From JAJNPS01 sp046589965 (GTDB taxonomy: Bacteria > Pseudomonadota > Alphaproteobacteria > Rhodobacterales > Rhodobacteraceae): a stretch of DNA of 10,902 nt. The notes under the pieces are model-generated. The model worked only from the letters and a program-made list of their open reading frames with translations. It ran no database searches and was not told the origin of the DNA. Made by a program: the position numbers and the translations under genes. The stretch spans positions 1-10,902 of the forward strand of contig JBKJVF010000186.1 in assembly GCA_046589965.1 (NCBI GenBank). Reading direction: 5' to 3'. Shown piece by piece: positions 1-6,017 of this stretch (position 1 is its first letter; each line of letters starts with the position of its first letter).

Positions 1-102
1 GATTGGGAAAACTGTCAACAGAATATTGAACAGCCATGCGCCGAGACCAAAGGCTGGGGACAGACCACCGTAAACTTCAAAGCGGGAACTATTATATATC
101 TC

Positions 103-115
103 TATCAATGCGTTA
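103..115 (+). promoter_or_regulatory. IHF-consensus match
   Basis: TATCAATGCGTTA matches the IHF consensus WATCAA-N4-TTR at every defined position. It sits within the most AT-rich stretch of the window and inside the loop of a short inverted repeat (TCTCTAT at 99-105, ATAGAGA at 120-126). IHF sites are typical of origins and of promoters that need DNA bending. Binding here is inferred, and the consensus is short enough to occur by chance in AT-rich DNA. Confidence 0.4.
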
Positions 116-142
116 AAGAATAGAGAGATCGATTGCAGACCT

Positions 143-151
143 GGTGGATAA
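143..151 (-). promoter_or_regulatory. DnaA-box-like site, 8 of 9
   Basis: On the minus strand the site reads TTATCCACC, one mismatch (last base) from the strong DnaA box TTATCCACA. It lies just to the right of the AT-rich stretch. A single such site is weak evidence. It gains some weight from the second site at 312-320 and from the origin-like gene neighbourhood. Confidence 0.35.
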
Positions 152-176
152 CTGACTTTCCCGACCAGAGACTGAA

Positions 177-200
177 CTTGCCAAGCACTCTTTGCCAAGC
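177..200. repeat. Tandem operator-like direct repeat
   Basis: TTGCCAAGC occurs twice, at 178-186 and 192-200, a 14-bp start-to-start period. With its preceding base the first copy forms the palindrome CTTG-C-CAAG (177-185). The second copy is the same with one mismatch (TTTG-C-CAAG, 191-199). Two adjacent small palindromes of this kind look like a pair of protein-binding half-sites or operators. The binding factor, if any, is unknown. Confidence 0.35.
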
Positions 201-307
201 CTGTCGACAACGGGAGAAGTCGCGCGGCAGCACCTTGCCGCCCAGGCAGGAAGGGTGGTTTCGCTGTCACCGGCACTCTGCTAGCGTTTGGTACAGGAGA
301 ACAAAGC

Positions 308-343
308 ATGTCTATACACAGAAGTGTCCCATGCCTGATCTGA
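308..343 (+). CDS. Possible 11-codon leader ORF overlapping the maf start
   Basis: An ATG at 308 follows a good Shine-Dalgarno sequence (AGGAG at 295-299, 8-nt spacing) and opens a reading frame of 11 codons (MSIHRSVPCLI) ending with TGA at 341-343. The frame is different from that of maf, whose ATG at 331 lies inside this small ORF. The best ribosome-binding site of the region thus serves the short ORF rather than maf, which has only a weak purine stretch (AGAAG) before its ATG. Translational coupling of maf to this leader is one explanation. Chance, or an error in the sequence, are alternatives. No conservation information is available. Confidence 0.25.
   Translation: MSIHRSVPCLI
312..320 (+). 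promoter_or_regulatory. DnaA-box-like site before maf, 8 of 9
   Basis: CTATACACA matches the relaxed DnaA consensus TTATNCACA at all but the first base. It lies 10 bp before the maf ATG and inside the possible leader ORF. If real it could belong to an origin cluster or allow DnaA to influence the maf-aroE-coaE-dnaQ operon. On its own the match is not significant. Confidence 0.25.
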
Positions 344-927
344 TCCTCGCTTCGGCCTCAACAGTGCGGCACCAGATGCTGGTCGCCGCCGGCATTGACG
401 TGGACGTACGGCCGGTCCGCGTGGACGAAGACGGCCTACGCGCGGCACTTGGCGCCGAGGGCGCCTCGCCCCGCGACATGGCGGACGCTCTGGCCGAGGC
501 AAAGGCGCTGCGCTGCGCTGGGCGGCATCCGCAAGGTCTGGTGCTGGGATGTGATCAAATACTGGAAATTCATGGCCGGACCTTAAGCAAGCCGACGTCG
601 CGCGATGAGGCTTGTCAGCAGTTAAACGAACTGCGCGGCCAGACCCATGTCCTTTGGTCGGCAGCGGTGCTTTACCGTGACCGGTCCCCGATCTGGCGCC
701 ATATCGGCGAGGCACGACTGACCATGCGCCCGTTCACCGACAGCTTTCTTGCGGGATACCTTGACCGGAATTGGCCTGGCGTCGGGGATTCGGTCGGAGC
801 GTACAAGATTGAAGAAGAGGGGGTTCGGCTGTTTTCTGCCATATCCGGCGATCATTTCACGATTCTCGGCCTGCCGCTGATCCCGCTCTTGCTGTATCTC
901 GATGACCAAAAGGCCATTGCTGCATGA
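331..927 (+). CDS. maf: Maf family nucleotide pyrophosphatase, YceF-like
   Basis: A 198-residue Maf/HAM1-type protein, normal length for the family, which hydrolyses non-canonical or modified nucleoside triphosphates to monophosphates plus pyrophosphate in the cytoplasm. The N-terminal nucleotide-binding signature LASAS-x2-R lies at residues 6-13, a conserved Lys at 58, GCDQ at 73-76, SKP at 86-88, GAYKIEEEG at 156-164, and GLPL at 180-183. The Gly-x-Asp-Gln form resembles YceF (7-methyl-GTP pyrophosphatase) more than YhdE (dTTP/UTP type, which has Ala-Asp-Thr), so the YceF-type substrate is favoured by inference. The ATG at 331 is chosen because the family begins directly with the hydrophobic strand LILAS. 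The open frame continues upstream, but that stretch has no family similarity. The stop overlaps the aroE start (ATGA), and the gene heads a four-gene operon. Confidence 0.93.
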   Translation: MPDLILASASTVRHQMLVAAGIDVDVRPVRVDEDGLRAALGAEGASPRDMADALAEAKALRCAGRHPQGLVLGCDQILEIHGRTLSKPTSRDEACQQLNELRGQTHVLWSAAVLYRDRSPIWRHIGEARLTMRPFTDSFLAGYLDRNWPGVGDSVGAYKIEEEGVRLFSAISGDHFTILGLPLIPLLLYLDDQKAIAA

Positions 928-1763
928 CCGACGTAAATCGAATTCCACTGGCCTGCGTGATCGGCGCGCCTGTCAGTCACAGCCGATCCCCTGCCCTGCA
1001 CAACTATTGGCTGCGACGATACGGCTTGCGCGGACACTACATCCCGATGGAAATCGCACAGGCCGACCTGAAAGAGGCGCTGCTAATCCTGCCAAAGCTT
1101 GGCTTTGTCGGTGCGAATGTCACGATCCCGCACAAAGAGGCCGTGCTCTCGCTGGCCGATATCGTGACGGACCGCGCGGCCTTGATCGGCGCCGCAAACA
1201 CGCTGATCTTTCGCAAGGACGGGCGCGTGCATGCCGACAATACCGATGGGTCGGGATTTGTCGCGAACCTGCGCCAGCACGTGCCGCATTGGATCCCGGC
1301 CTCAGGTCCCGCTGCGGTTTTCGGCGCCGGTGGTGCCGCCCGGGCCGTCGTCGCCGCCCTGATCGAGATCGGCGTGCCTGAAATTAGAATTGCCAACCGC
1401 ACCCGCCCCCGGGCCGAGGCGATCCGGTCCGATTTTGGCGCCAAGGTCGTGGTGCATGACTGGGTACAGGCGGCAAACATGCTGGATGGTGTGCGCACCG
1501 TCGTCAACACGACCTCCCTTGGCATGACGGGCAAGCCGGAGTTTCGCGTGCCGCTTGACGCGCTCGGGCCGGGCATGGTCGTCAACGACCTGGTCTATAC
1601 GCCCCTGAAAACGCAGTTTCTGATCGAGGCAGAGGCGGCCGGTTGCACGGTCGTCGACGGTCTTGGCATGCTGCTGCATCAGGCCGCGCCGGGCTTTGAA
1701 CGCTGGTTCGGTAAACGGCCGGACGTCGATGACGACACGCGTCGGGCGGTTCTGGCCCTATGA
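924..1763 (+). CDS. aroE: Shikimate dehydrogenase (NADP+)
   Basis: This 279-residue cytoplasmic enzyme reduces 3-dehydroshikimate to shikimate with NADPH in the aromatic amino acid (chorismate) pathway. The shikimate-binding motif GAPVSHSRSP is at residues 14-23, catalytic Lys71 in NVTIPHK, Asn92 in GAANT, the catalytic-pair Asp108 in ADNTDG, the dinucleotide-binding loop GAGGAA at 134-139, the NADP 2'-phosphate-binding NRT at 158-160, and the C-terminal Gln253 of GMLLHQA. Length and motif order are those of canonical AroE rather than the NAD-dependent YdiB type, since the NRT motif favours NADP. The ATG overlaps the maf stop in an ATGA, and the gene's own stop overlaps the coaE ATG in the same way, so all three are probably translationally coupled. 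Confidence 0.97.
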   Translation: MTDVNRIPLACVIGAPVSHSRSPALHNYWLRRYGLRGHYIPMEIAQADLKEALLILPKLGFVGANVTIPHKEAVLSLADIVTDRAALIGAANTLIFRKDGRVHADNTDGSGFVANLRQHVPHWIPASGPAAVFGAGGAARAVVAALIEIGVPEIRIANRTRPRAEAIRSDFGAKVVVHDWVQAANMLDGVRTVVNTTSLGMTGKPEFRVPLDALGPGMVVNDLVYTPLKTQFLIEAEAAGCTVVDGLGMLLHQAAPGFERWFGKRPDVDDDTRRAVLAL

Positions 1764-2362
1764 CAGCCTTTCGGTTGGGACTGACCGGGTCCATCGGCAT
1801 GGGAAAGTCCACGACCGCCGCGATGTTCTTCGCCGAAGGTATCCCGGTCTGGGATGCAGATGCCGCCGTCCACAGGCTCTATGCGCCAGGTCAGCCCGCT
1901 GCACTGGCAATAGCGTCAAGTTTTCCGGACGTGATGGACAAAGATGGCCGCGTCGACCGGCCGCGTTTGCGCGCCTTGATCGCGGCAGGTCCCGGCGTGT
2001 TGCAGCAGATCAACGCCATTGTGCATCCGCTGACCACCGAAGATCGGTCGCGGTTTCTGGCTGCCGCCGCCGGGGCACAGATCGTGCTTTTGGACATCCC
2101 GTTGTTGTTTGAAACCGGGGCGGACCGTGACTGTGGCGCGATCGTCGTTGTCTCGGCCCCTGCGGACGTTCAGCTTGCGCGCGTTCTTGCAAGGGGCATG
2201 ACGGAGGCCGAATTTCGCATGATCTCGGCGCGTCAGATGCCGGATGCCGAAAAACGCGCGCGGGCCGATTACGTGATCGAAACGACCGACCTCGACAGCG
2301 CGCGGGCTGCGGTCAAGACTGTGCTTGCAGATATTCGCCGCAGGATTGCATCAGATGCGTGA
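1760..2362 (+). CDS. coaE: Dephospho-CoA kinase
   Basis: A 200-residue P-loop kinase that phosphorylates the 3'-hydroxyl of the dephospho-CoA ribose, the last step of coenzyme A synthesis. Visible motifs are GLTGSIGMGKST at residues 7-18 (Walker A), VWDAD at 30-34 with the conserved catalytic-region Asp pair, the DIPLLFETG substrate-binding segment in the middle of the protein, and an Arg-rich lid region after it (RVLARGMTEAEFRMISARQ). Length is typical. The start overlaps the aroE stop (ATGA) and the end overlaps the dnaQ start by 8 nt. The combination aroE-coaE-dnaQ is a common conserved alphaproteobacterial string. Confidence 0.97.
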   Translation: MTAFRLGLTGSIGMGKSTTAAMFFAEGIPVWDADAAVHRLYAPGQPAALAIASSFPDVMDKDGRVDRPRLRALIAAGPGVLQQINAIVHPLTTEDRSRFLAAAAGAQIVLLDIPLLFETGADRDCGAIVVVSAPADVQLARVLARGMTEAEFRMISARQMPDAEKRARADYVIETTDLDSARAAVKTVLADIRRRIASDA

Positions 2363-3050
2363 AATCGTCCTTGATACCGAAACCACGGGCTTTGAGCCGA
2401 CCGAAGGGCACCGCATCGTCGAGATCGGCGCCGTCGAGTTGTTGAACCACATGCCGACGGGACGGACCTATCACCAATACATCAACCCCCAGCGCCCGAT
2501 GCCGAAAGAGGCGTTCGAGGTGCACGGCCTTGGCGACGACCAGCTGCGCGACAAGCCGCTGTTTGCGGCCATCGGGCGGGCATTTCTCGATTTCATCGGC
2601 GAGGCGCAGCTGGTGATCCACAACGCCGCCTTCGACATGAAGTTTCTCAATCACGAACTGGCGCGCGCCGATCTGCCTGTCATTCCCTTTGCGCGCGCCA
2701 CTGATACGCTGATGATCGCGCGGCAGAAGTATCCCGGATCGCCTGCGTCGCTGGACGCGCTTTGTCGCCGATTTGGGGTCGACAATTCCATGCGGGAAAA
2801 GCATGGCGCGCTGCTCGACAGTGAAATCCTTGCCGAGGTCTATCTGGAGCTGATTGGCGGGCGACAGCCGGGTCTGGTGCTGACCGATGCGCCGGGGCAA
2901 GCAAGGCAGTCTGACGCGACGGATCAGGCCTGGCGTCCGCGTCCGCGACCGGAGCCCTTGCCCACGCGTTTGACCGAGGCCGAACGGGCAGCACATGTTG
3001 CCTTTGTCGCGTCGCTAGGGGAAATCGCGATCTGGAAGGTGCGGGCCTAG
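2355..3050 (+). CDS. dnaQ: DNA polymerase III epsilon subunit, 3'-5' proofreading exonuclease
   Basis: A 231-residue DEDDh exonuclease that proofreads for the replicative polymerase. The catalytic residues are all present: Asp7 and Glu9 in DTETTG (Exo I), Asp94 in HNAAFD (Exo II), and His150 and Asp155 in KHGALLDSE (Exo III epsilon). After the exonuclease domain, QPGLVL at residues 171-176 aligns in place with the beta-clamp-binding motif of E. coli epsilon (QTSMAF). A flexible Pro/Arg-rich linker and a C-terminal tail, expected to contact the polymerase alpha subunit, follow. ATG 2355 is chosen because family members begin two or three residues before the first strand, and an AGGA at 2342-2345 can serve as ribosome-binding site. 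The gene is last in the maf operon. Its TAG stop is interlocked with the stop of the opposing smr gene. Confidence 0.96.
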   Translation: MREIVLDTETTGFEPTEGHRIVEIGAVELLNHMPTGRTYHQYINPQRPMPKEAFEVHGLGDDQLRDKPLFAAIGRAFLDFIGEAQLVIHNAAFDMKFLNHELARADLPVIPFARATDTLMIARQKYPGSPASLDALCRRFGVDNSMREKHGALLDSEILAEVYLELIGGRQPGLVLTDAPGQARQSDATDQAWRPRPRPEPLPTRLTEAERAAHVAFVASLGEIAIWKVRA

Positions 3051-3637
3051 GTGCTGCGCCGCAGATAGACATAAAGTGCGCCTGCCCCGCCATGCGAAAT
3101 GTGGGCCTCCGCCACCTGCAGGACGCGCGGCCCAAGCGGGGCCAGCTGCAGCCAATGCGGCACCTGATGGCGCAGCACCCCGCCGCGGGATGGAATGCCC
3201 ACGCTCTCGGCCCCGGATTTTCCTTTGCCAGTGATCACCAGAACCAGCCGAAGGCCGGATCCATGCGCCCGCATGATAAAACCGATCAGCGCGGAATGCG
3301 CCTCGGCGACGGTCATGCCATGAAGGTCGATGCGCGCCTCCGGGACAAGTCGCCCGCGTCGCATCCGCATATAGGCGCGGGCATCCATCCGTAGCGCCGG
3401 CTCCGGTGCAGAGGAAACGCTGATGCGCTTTTCTTTCGGCGCGCGGGCAGAGATCTCGAACGGGGTAAGCCTGTCCGGGATCGCAGGTTTTGCAGGCAAG
3501 TCTGCCTTCTTCGCGGCTGGCGTCTCAGGCGTGGTCAGGGCTGCGCGCACCTTGCGCGACATTGGGCGGACCGTGCTGGTGACTTCGGACCACAGCGCCG
3601 CCTCTTCGGGCCCAAGGGGACGTCGGGTGCGGCGCAT
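3047..3637 (-). CDS. Smr domain protein
   Basis: A 196-residue protein with a basic, probably disordered N-terminal part (about 1-95, rich in Pro, Ala, Lys and Arg) and a C-terminal Smr domain. The domain shows the family hallmarks IDLHGMT (103-109), ITGKG (135-139), a GVLR-x2-VPHWL stretch, and the closing HGGAGALYVYLRR (182-194). Smr domains occur at the end of MutS2 and as stand-alone proteins, and several have nuclease or nicking activity. The substrate of this stand-alone type is not known. The ATG at 3637 is chosen because it lies just past the mltA stop (4 nt gap). The frame stays open upstream but would overlap mltA deeply. It is the last gene of the minus-strand operon. Its stop shares a CTAG with the dnaQ stop. 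Confidence 0.9.
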   Translation of the reverse strand: MRRTRRPLGPEEAALWSEVTSTVRPMSRKVRAALTTPETPAAKKADLPAKPAIPDRLTPFEISARAPKEKRISVSSAPEPALRMDARAYMRMRRGRLVPEARIDLHGMTVAEAHSALIGFIMRAHGSGLRLVLVITGKGKSGAESVGIPSRGGVLRHQVPHWLQLAPLGPRVLQVAEAHISHGGAGALYVYLRRST

Positions 3638-3641
3638 CAGG

Positions 3642-4670
3642 TCAGCCTTCGGGCAACAGGGCGTAGGCCCGATCAATGGGCAGCAAGATGACCATGCGCC
3701 CACCGTCCTTGATCTGGCCTGCCGCTTCGCCCGCATCAAACCCCGTGCCAAAAAAGATGTCGGCGCGCTGTTCGCCGGTGATGGCGCCGCCCGTGTCCTG
3801 GGCGATCATCAGGCGGCTCACCGGCTGGACGCCATCCTTTTCGATCCAGACCGGCGCACCCATGGGGGTAAAGGCAGGGTCGACGGCGACCGACCGCATC
3901 GTCGTCAGGCTGCGCGCCATCGCACCGATCGGCCCCTTGCTTGCTGACAAATCCTTGATCTTTCGAAAGAATACAAAAGACGGGTTCTGGTTCAACAGAT
4001 CTGCGCCTGCAGCCGGATTGGACTTGACCCAGTTCCGGATTTCCCGCGCCGAGACATCTTCCATGCTGTGCGTTCCGCGACGGACAAGCTCTTGTCCAAT
4101 TGACCGGTAGGGCTGTCCGTTCTTGCCGGCATAGCCAACGCGGATCACCGAACCGTCCTCAAGTCGAATGCGGCCGGAACCCTGTACCATCAGGAAATAT
4201 ACCTCAACCGGATCGTCCAGCCAGGCGATTTCCAGGCCCCGCCCTCGCAAAAGGCCCCGCGTCTCAATCTCTTCCCGGCTGTACCAGACCGTGCCGGGCT
4301 GCAACTCAGGCGGCATCTTGTAGATGGGGTAGGTGTACCTAGGGGTGCGGATGGTCGACCCGGCAAGTTCAGGCTCGTAATATCCGGTGAAAAGCGCTGG
4401 AGGGGATCCGATCACGACCGGACGAAAGAAAAGTTCAAAAAACGCGCGCGCCGATGCGGGCGATGTGCTGGCTTGCGGCGCGAGCGCGCACAAGGGCCCC
4501 CATTCAGCACCCTCGACCAGATCACAGGTGACAAGAAAAGCGTTCAGCGCGGCCTGATGGTCATCTTGCTCCCAGCCGCGCAGATCAGTGAAGTCGAGAA
4601 CCTGCGCCTGACTGGCGGGGGCGGCCATCACGCTTGCCGCCACGGCCAGAACCCGACCAAGCCCAAGCAT
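3642..4670 (-). CDS. mltA: Membrane-bound-type lytic murein transglycosylase A family (MltA)
   Basis: This 342-residue periplasmic enzyme is expected to cleave the MurNAc-GlcNAc bond of peptidoglycan, forming 1,6-anhydro ends. Residues 1-22 form a signal peptide ending SQA before Gln23. There is no lipobox Cys, unlike the lipoprotein MltA of E. coli, so this form is probably soluble. The MltA domain begins around GYYEPEL (96-102), continues through a substrate-groove segment (YFLMVQGSGRIRL), and is followed by the C-terminal 3D domain with Asp292 (AQDTGGAI), Asp304 (RADIFFG) and Asp312, one of which corresponds to the catalytic acid. The ATG overlaps the stop of the preceding Tim44-like gene by 1 nt (TGATG), so translational coupling is likely. 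Confidence 0.94.
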   Translation of the reverse strand: MLGLGRVLAVAASVMAAPASQAQVLDFTDLRGWEQDDHQAALNAFLVTCDLVEGAEWGPLCALAPQASTSPASARAFFELFFRPVVIGSPPALFTGYYEPELAGSTIRTPRYTYPIYKMPPELQPGTVWYSREEIETRGLLRGRGLEIAWLDDPVEVYFLMVQGSGRIRLEDGSVIRVGYAGKNGQPYRSIGQELVRRGTHSMEDVSAREIRNWVKSNPAAGADLLNQNPSFVFFRKIKDLSASKGPIGAMARSLTTMRSVAVDPAFTPMGAPVWIEKDGVQPVSRLMIAQDTGGAITGEQRADIFFGTGFDAGEAAGQIKDGGRMVILLPIDRAYALLPEG

Positions 4671-5326
4671 CAGTCCCCGGTAGCCACAAGTTGCCAGTTG
4701 GGATCGTTGGCGTTCATCTTGCGCATGAACGTCCAGACATCCTTTTGCCGCTTGATCGCGGTTGGGCTGCCATCCACGACGGTACCGGATTTGTCGCGCG
4801 CCACCGATGTCATTTCCCCCACAAAGCGCACCGTGATTTCGGCCTCGCTGGTGTCGCGGTCAAAGCTGGCGTCTTGCAGGACAAGTTCCCGAATGCCCAC
4901 GAAATTGACTTCAACCGTCAACCCTTCGCGTTCGCGCGCTGCAATCGCTTCGGCAAAGCTTGCCTCAACCTCGTCGGACAGGAAAGGTCGTATGCGGTCA
5001 AGCTCACCTTTTTCAAAGGCGACCAGGATCATCTCATAGGCCCCGCGTGCGCCTTGCAAGAACGGCTCCACGACAAATGCGGGCTCAGCCGACTTCATGG
5101 CGGCAAGCGCCTTGGCGGCCGGGCTACCATCCGGCACATGATCCGTGATGTCGCGGTCCGGACCACCTTCGATCACCTCGAAATCCCGGCGGACCTGAGG
5201 CCGCAGATCATCCAGCGGCACCGGCGGCTTTTCAAACCCGTCGCGCGATCCCAGCACGGATCGCAGCTTGATGATCAGAAACACTGCGATCCCTGCCAGC
5301 ACCAAAAGTTGGATCATCGAGTTCAT
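4670..5326 (-). CDS. Tim44/TimA family putative adaptor protein
   Basis: A 218-residue protein with one N-terminal membrane segment (about residues 5-21), a charged, Pro-containing linker (about 28-70), and a C-terminal Tim44-like domain (about 80-218), ending in the conserved region DVWTF...NDPNWQLVAT. Mitochondrial Tim44 tethers Hsp70 to the import channel. The bacterial relatives are membrane-anchored and of poorly defined role, probably scaffolding envelope proteins. The start at 5326 is chosen because a GAGGG ribosome-binding site lies 5 nt upstream and the membrane segment follows at once. An upstream in-frame Met would add a poorly hydrophobic Arg-rich leader. The gene is first in the minus-strand operon with mltA and smr, and divergent from fxsA. 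The context (mltA, secB, fxsA) points to envelope biogenesis. Confidence 0.9.
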   Translation of the reverse strand: MNSMIQLLVLAGIAVFLIIKLRSVLGSRDGFEKPPVPLDDLRPQVRRDFEVIEGGPDRDITDHVPDGSPAAKALAAMKSAEPAFVVEPFLQGARGAYEMILVAFEKGELDRIRPFLSDEVEASFAEAIAAREREGLTVEVNFVGIRELVLQDASFDRDTSEAEITVRFVGEMTSVARDKSGTVVDGSPTAIKRQKDVWTFMRKMNANDPNWQLVATGD

Positions 5327-5474
5327 GGGCACCCTCGGTCTGTTCATCCCGGCCGTACGGCGTTGCAGCGCCCGGGGGTCCGACTTGGACCTGCGTTGAT
5401 TTCTTCCTATGTAGGGACGGGGGGGCAACAAGTCCACCATGCGCGACAGTCTGGCTCGACCGGAGGATATAGAA
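5327..5474. promoter_or_regulatory. Divergent intergenic region between the Tim44-like gene and fxsA
   Basis: These 148 bp must contain the promoters of two opposing operons. A G-run (5416-5422) and an ATG-bearing in-frame extension of fxsA lie here. A 17-bp-spaced pair TTGGAC / TATGTA reads toward fxsA, but each element matches the sigma-70 consensus at only about half the positions, so I do not call it a promoter. No operator or terminator is apparent. Confidence 0.4.
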
Positions 5475-5477
5475 TTG
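5462..5477 (+). promoter_or_regulatory. Ribosome-binding site defining a TTG start for fxsA
   Basis: GGAGG at 5462-5466 is the strongest Shine-Dalgarno sequence in this leader and is followed after 8 nt by an in-frame TTG at 5475-5477. An alternative ATG at 5439 has no comparable site upstream and would place the GGAGG inside the coding region. Confidence 0.75.
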
Positions 5478-5951
5478 AAGGCGCTGATTTTGCTATTGGC
5501 CTATCCGCTTGTCGAAATAGCGGGTTTTGTTCTTGTGGGGGGCTGGATCGGGGTGCTGCCGACCCTTGGCCTTGTGGTCCTGTCGGCTGTGCTGGGCGTT
5601 GTGGTGCTGCGCCGACAGGCACGGGTTGCCGGGCAAGACCTTCGCGGATCGCTGCAGGGCATTCGCGGTCCGGTCATTACGCTCGCCGACGGTGCGTTGG
5701 TCGCGCTGGGCGCCATGCTGCTGATCGTTCCGGGGTTTTTCAGCGATCTTGCGGCCCTCCCGCTTTTGATCGCGCCTCTGCGTCGGGCATTGATCGCGGC
5801 CCTGGCGGGACGTGTTCAGGCGCGTCAGCGCACGCCCGGCCCTACGGCCACAGCGAACGCCACGATCATCGACGGCACCTTTTACGAAGTAGATACTGAT
5901 GAGACGCCAAGCGCTGCGCGCGATAATCCTTCGGGTTGGACGCGCCATTGA
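5475..5951 (+). CDS. fxsA: FxsA family membrane protein
   Basis: A 158-residue inner-membrane protein of the FxsA family, named for the E. coli protein that relieves F-plasmid exclusion of phage T7. Its normal cellular role is not established. Membrane segments are at about 4-22, 26-45 and 67-85, followed by the family signature LLIVPGFFSDLAALPLL (82-98) and basic residues PLRR (101-104). The C-terminal tail (about 110-158) is polar and carries a short conserved-looking patch ATIIDGTFYEVD. The TTG start is chosen for the GGAGG 8 nt upstream, and because the product then begins directly with the first membrane segment as in relatives. Starting at ATG 5439 would add 12 charged residues. It is followed 66 bp later by secB, a neighbour in many alphaproteobacteria. 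Confidence 0.88.
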   Translation: MKALILLLAYPLVEIAGFVLVGGWIGVLPTLGLVVLSAVLGVVVLRRQARVAGQDLRGSLQGIRGPVITLADGALVALGAMLLIVPGFFSDLAALPLLIAPLRRALIAALAGRVQARQRTPGPTATANATIIDGTFYEVDTDETPSAARDNPSGWTRH

Positions 5952-6017
5952 GGCCGCGGCGATGACCTGATAGGAAACGCGCCAAATCGGATGCCGCAGC
6001 GCACGGGAGTGATCGAC

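Larger units (their letters stand above)
1..330. other. Non-coding region upstream of maf, possible origin-proximal/regulatory DNA
   Basis: No convincing gene is visible here on either strand. The left part, especially about 84-130, is clearly more AT-rich than the rest of the window. It contains a perfect IHF-consensus match (103-115) flanked by a 7-bp inverted repeat (99-105 with 120-126). Further right are a near-consensus DnaA box (143-151), a pair of 9-bp direct repeats (178-186 and 192-200), and a second near-consensus DnaA box (312-320) just before maf. In Caulobacter the origin lies a short distance upstream of the maf-aroE-coaE-dnaQ block, so an origin or origin-adjacent role is plausible. 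Only two imperfect DnaA boxes are seen, which is weak for a full oriC. The region may equally be only the leader and promoter of the maf operon. No clear sigma-70 promoter was identified. Confidence 0.5.

Noticed and set aside
234..250. Hairpin CTTGCC / GGCAGG with a 5-nt loop
   Set aside because: The stem is only 6 bp with a G-U pair and no U-run follows, so it is not a terminator. It is compatible with chance.
133..330. In-frame upstream extension of maf from a TTG at 133
   Set aside because: The added 66 residues resemble no Maf protein, there is no ribosome-binding site, and the family starts at the ATG at 331.
3638..3751. Upstream extension of smr into mltA
   Set aside because: It would overlap the mltA 3' end by over 100 nt. 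ATG 3637 sits 4 nt after the mltA stop and fits the operon spacing.
5384..5412. TTGGAC / TATGTA promoter candidate toward fxsA
   Set aside because: Spacing is 17 bp, but both elements match the consensus at only three positions. Too weak to call.
5327..5440. Longer start for the Tim44-like gene
   Set aside because: The extra residues are Arg/Pro-rich and would precede the membrane segment. GAGGG directly before ATG 5326 marks the better start.
4634..5899. 421-codon open frame on the plus strand
   Set aside because: It is antisense to the Tim44-like gene and out of frame with fxsA. Its product is Arg/Gly/His-rich without domains, typical of a GC-rich shadow frame.
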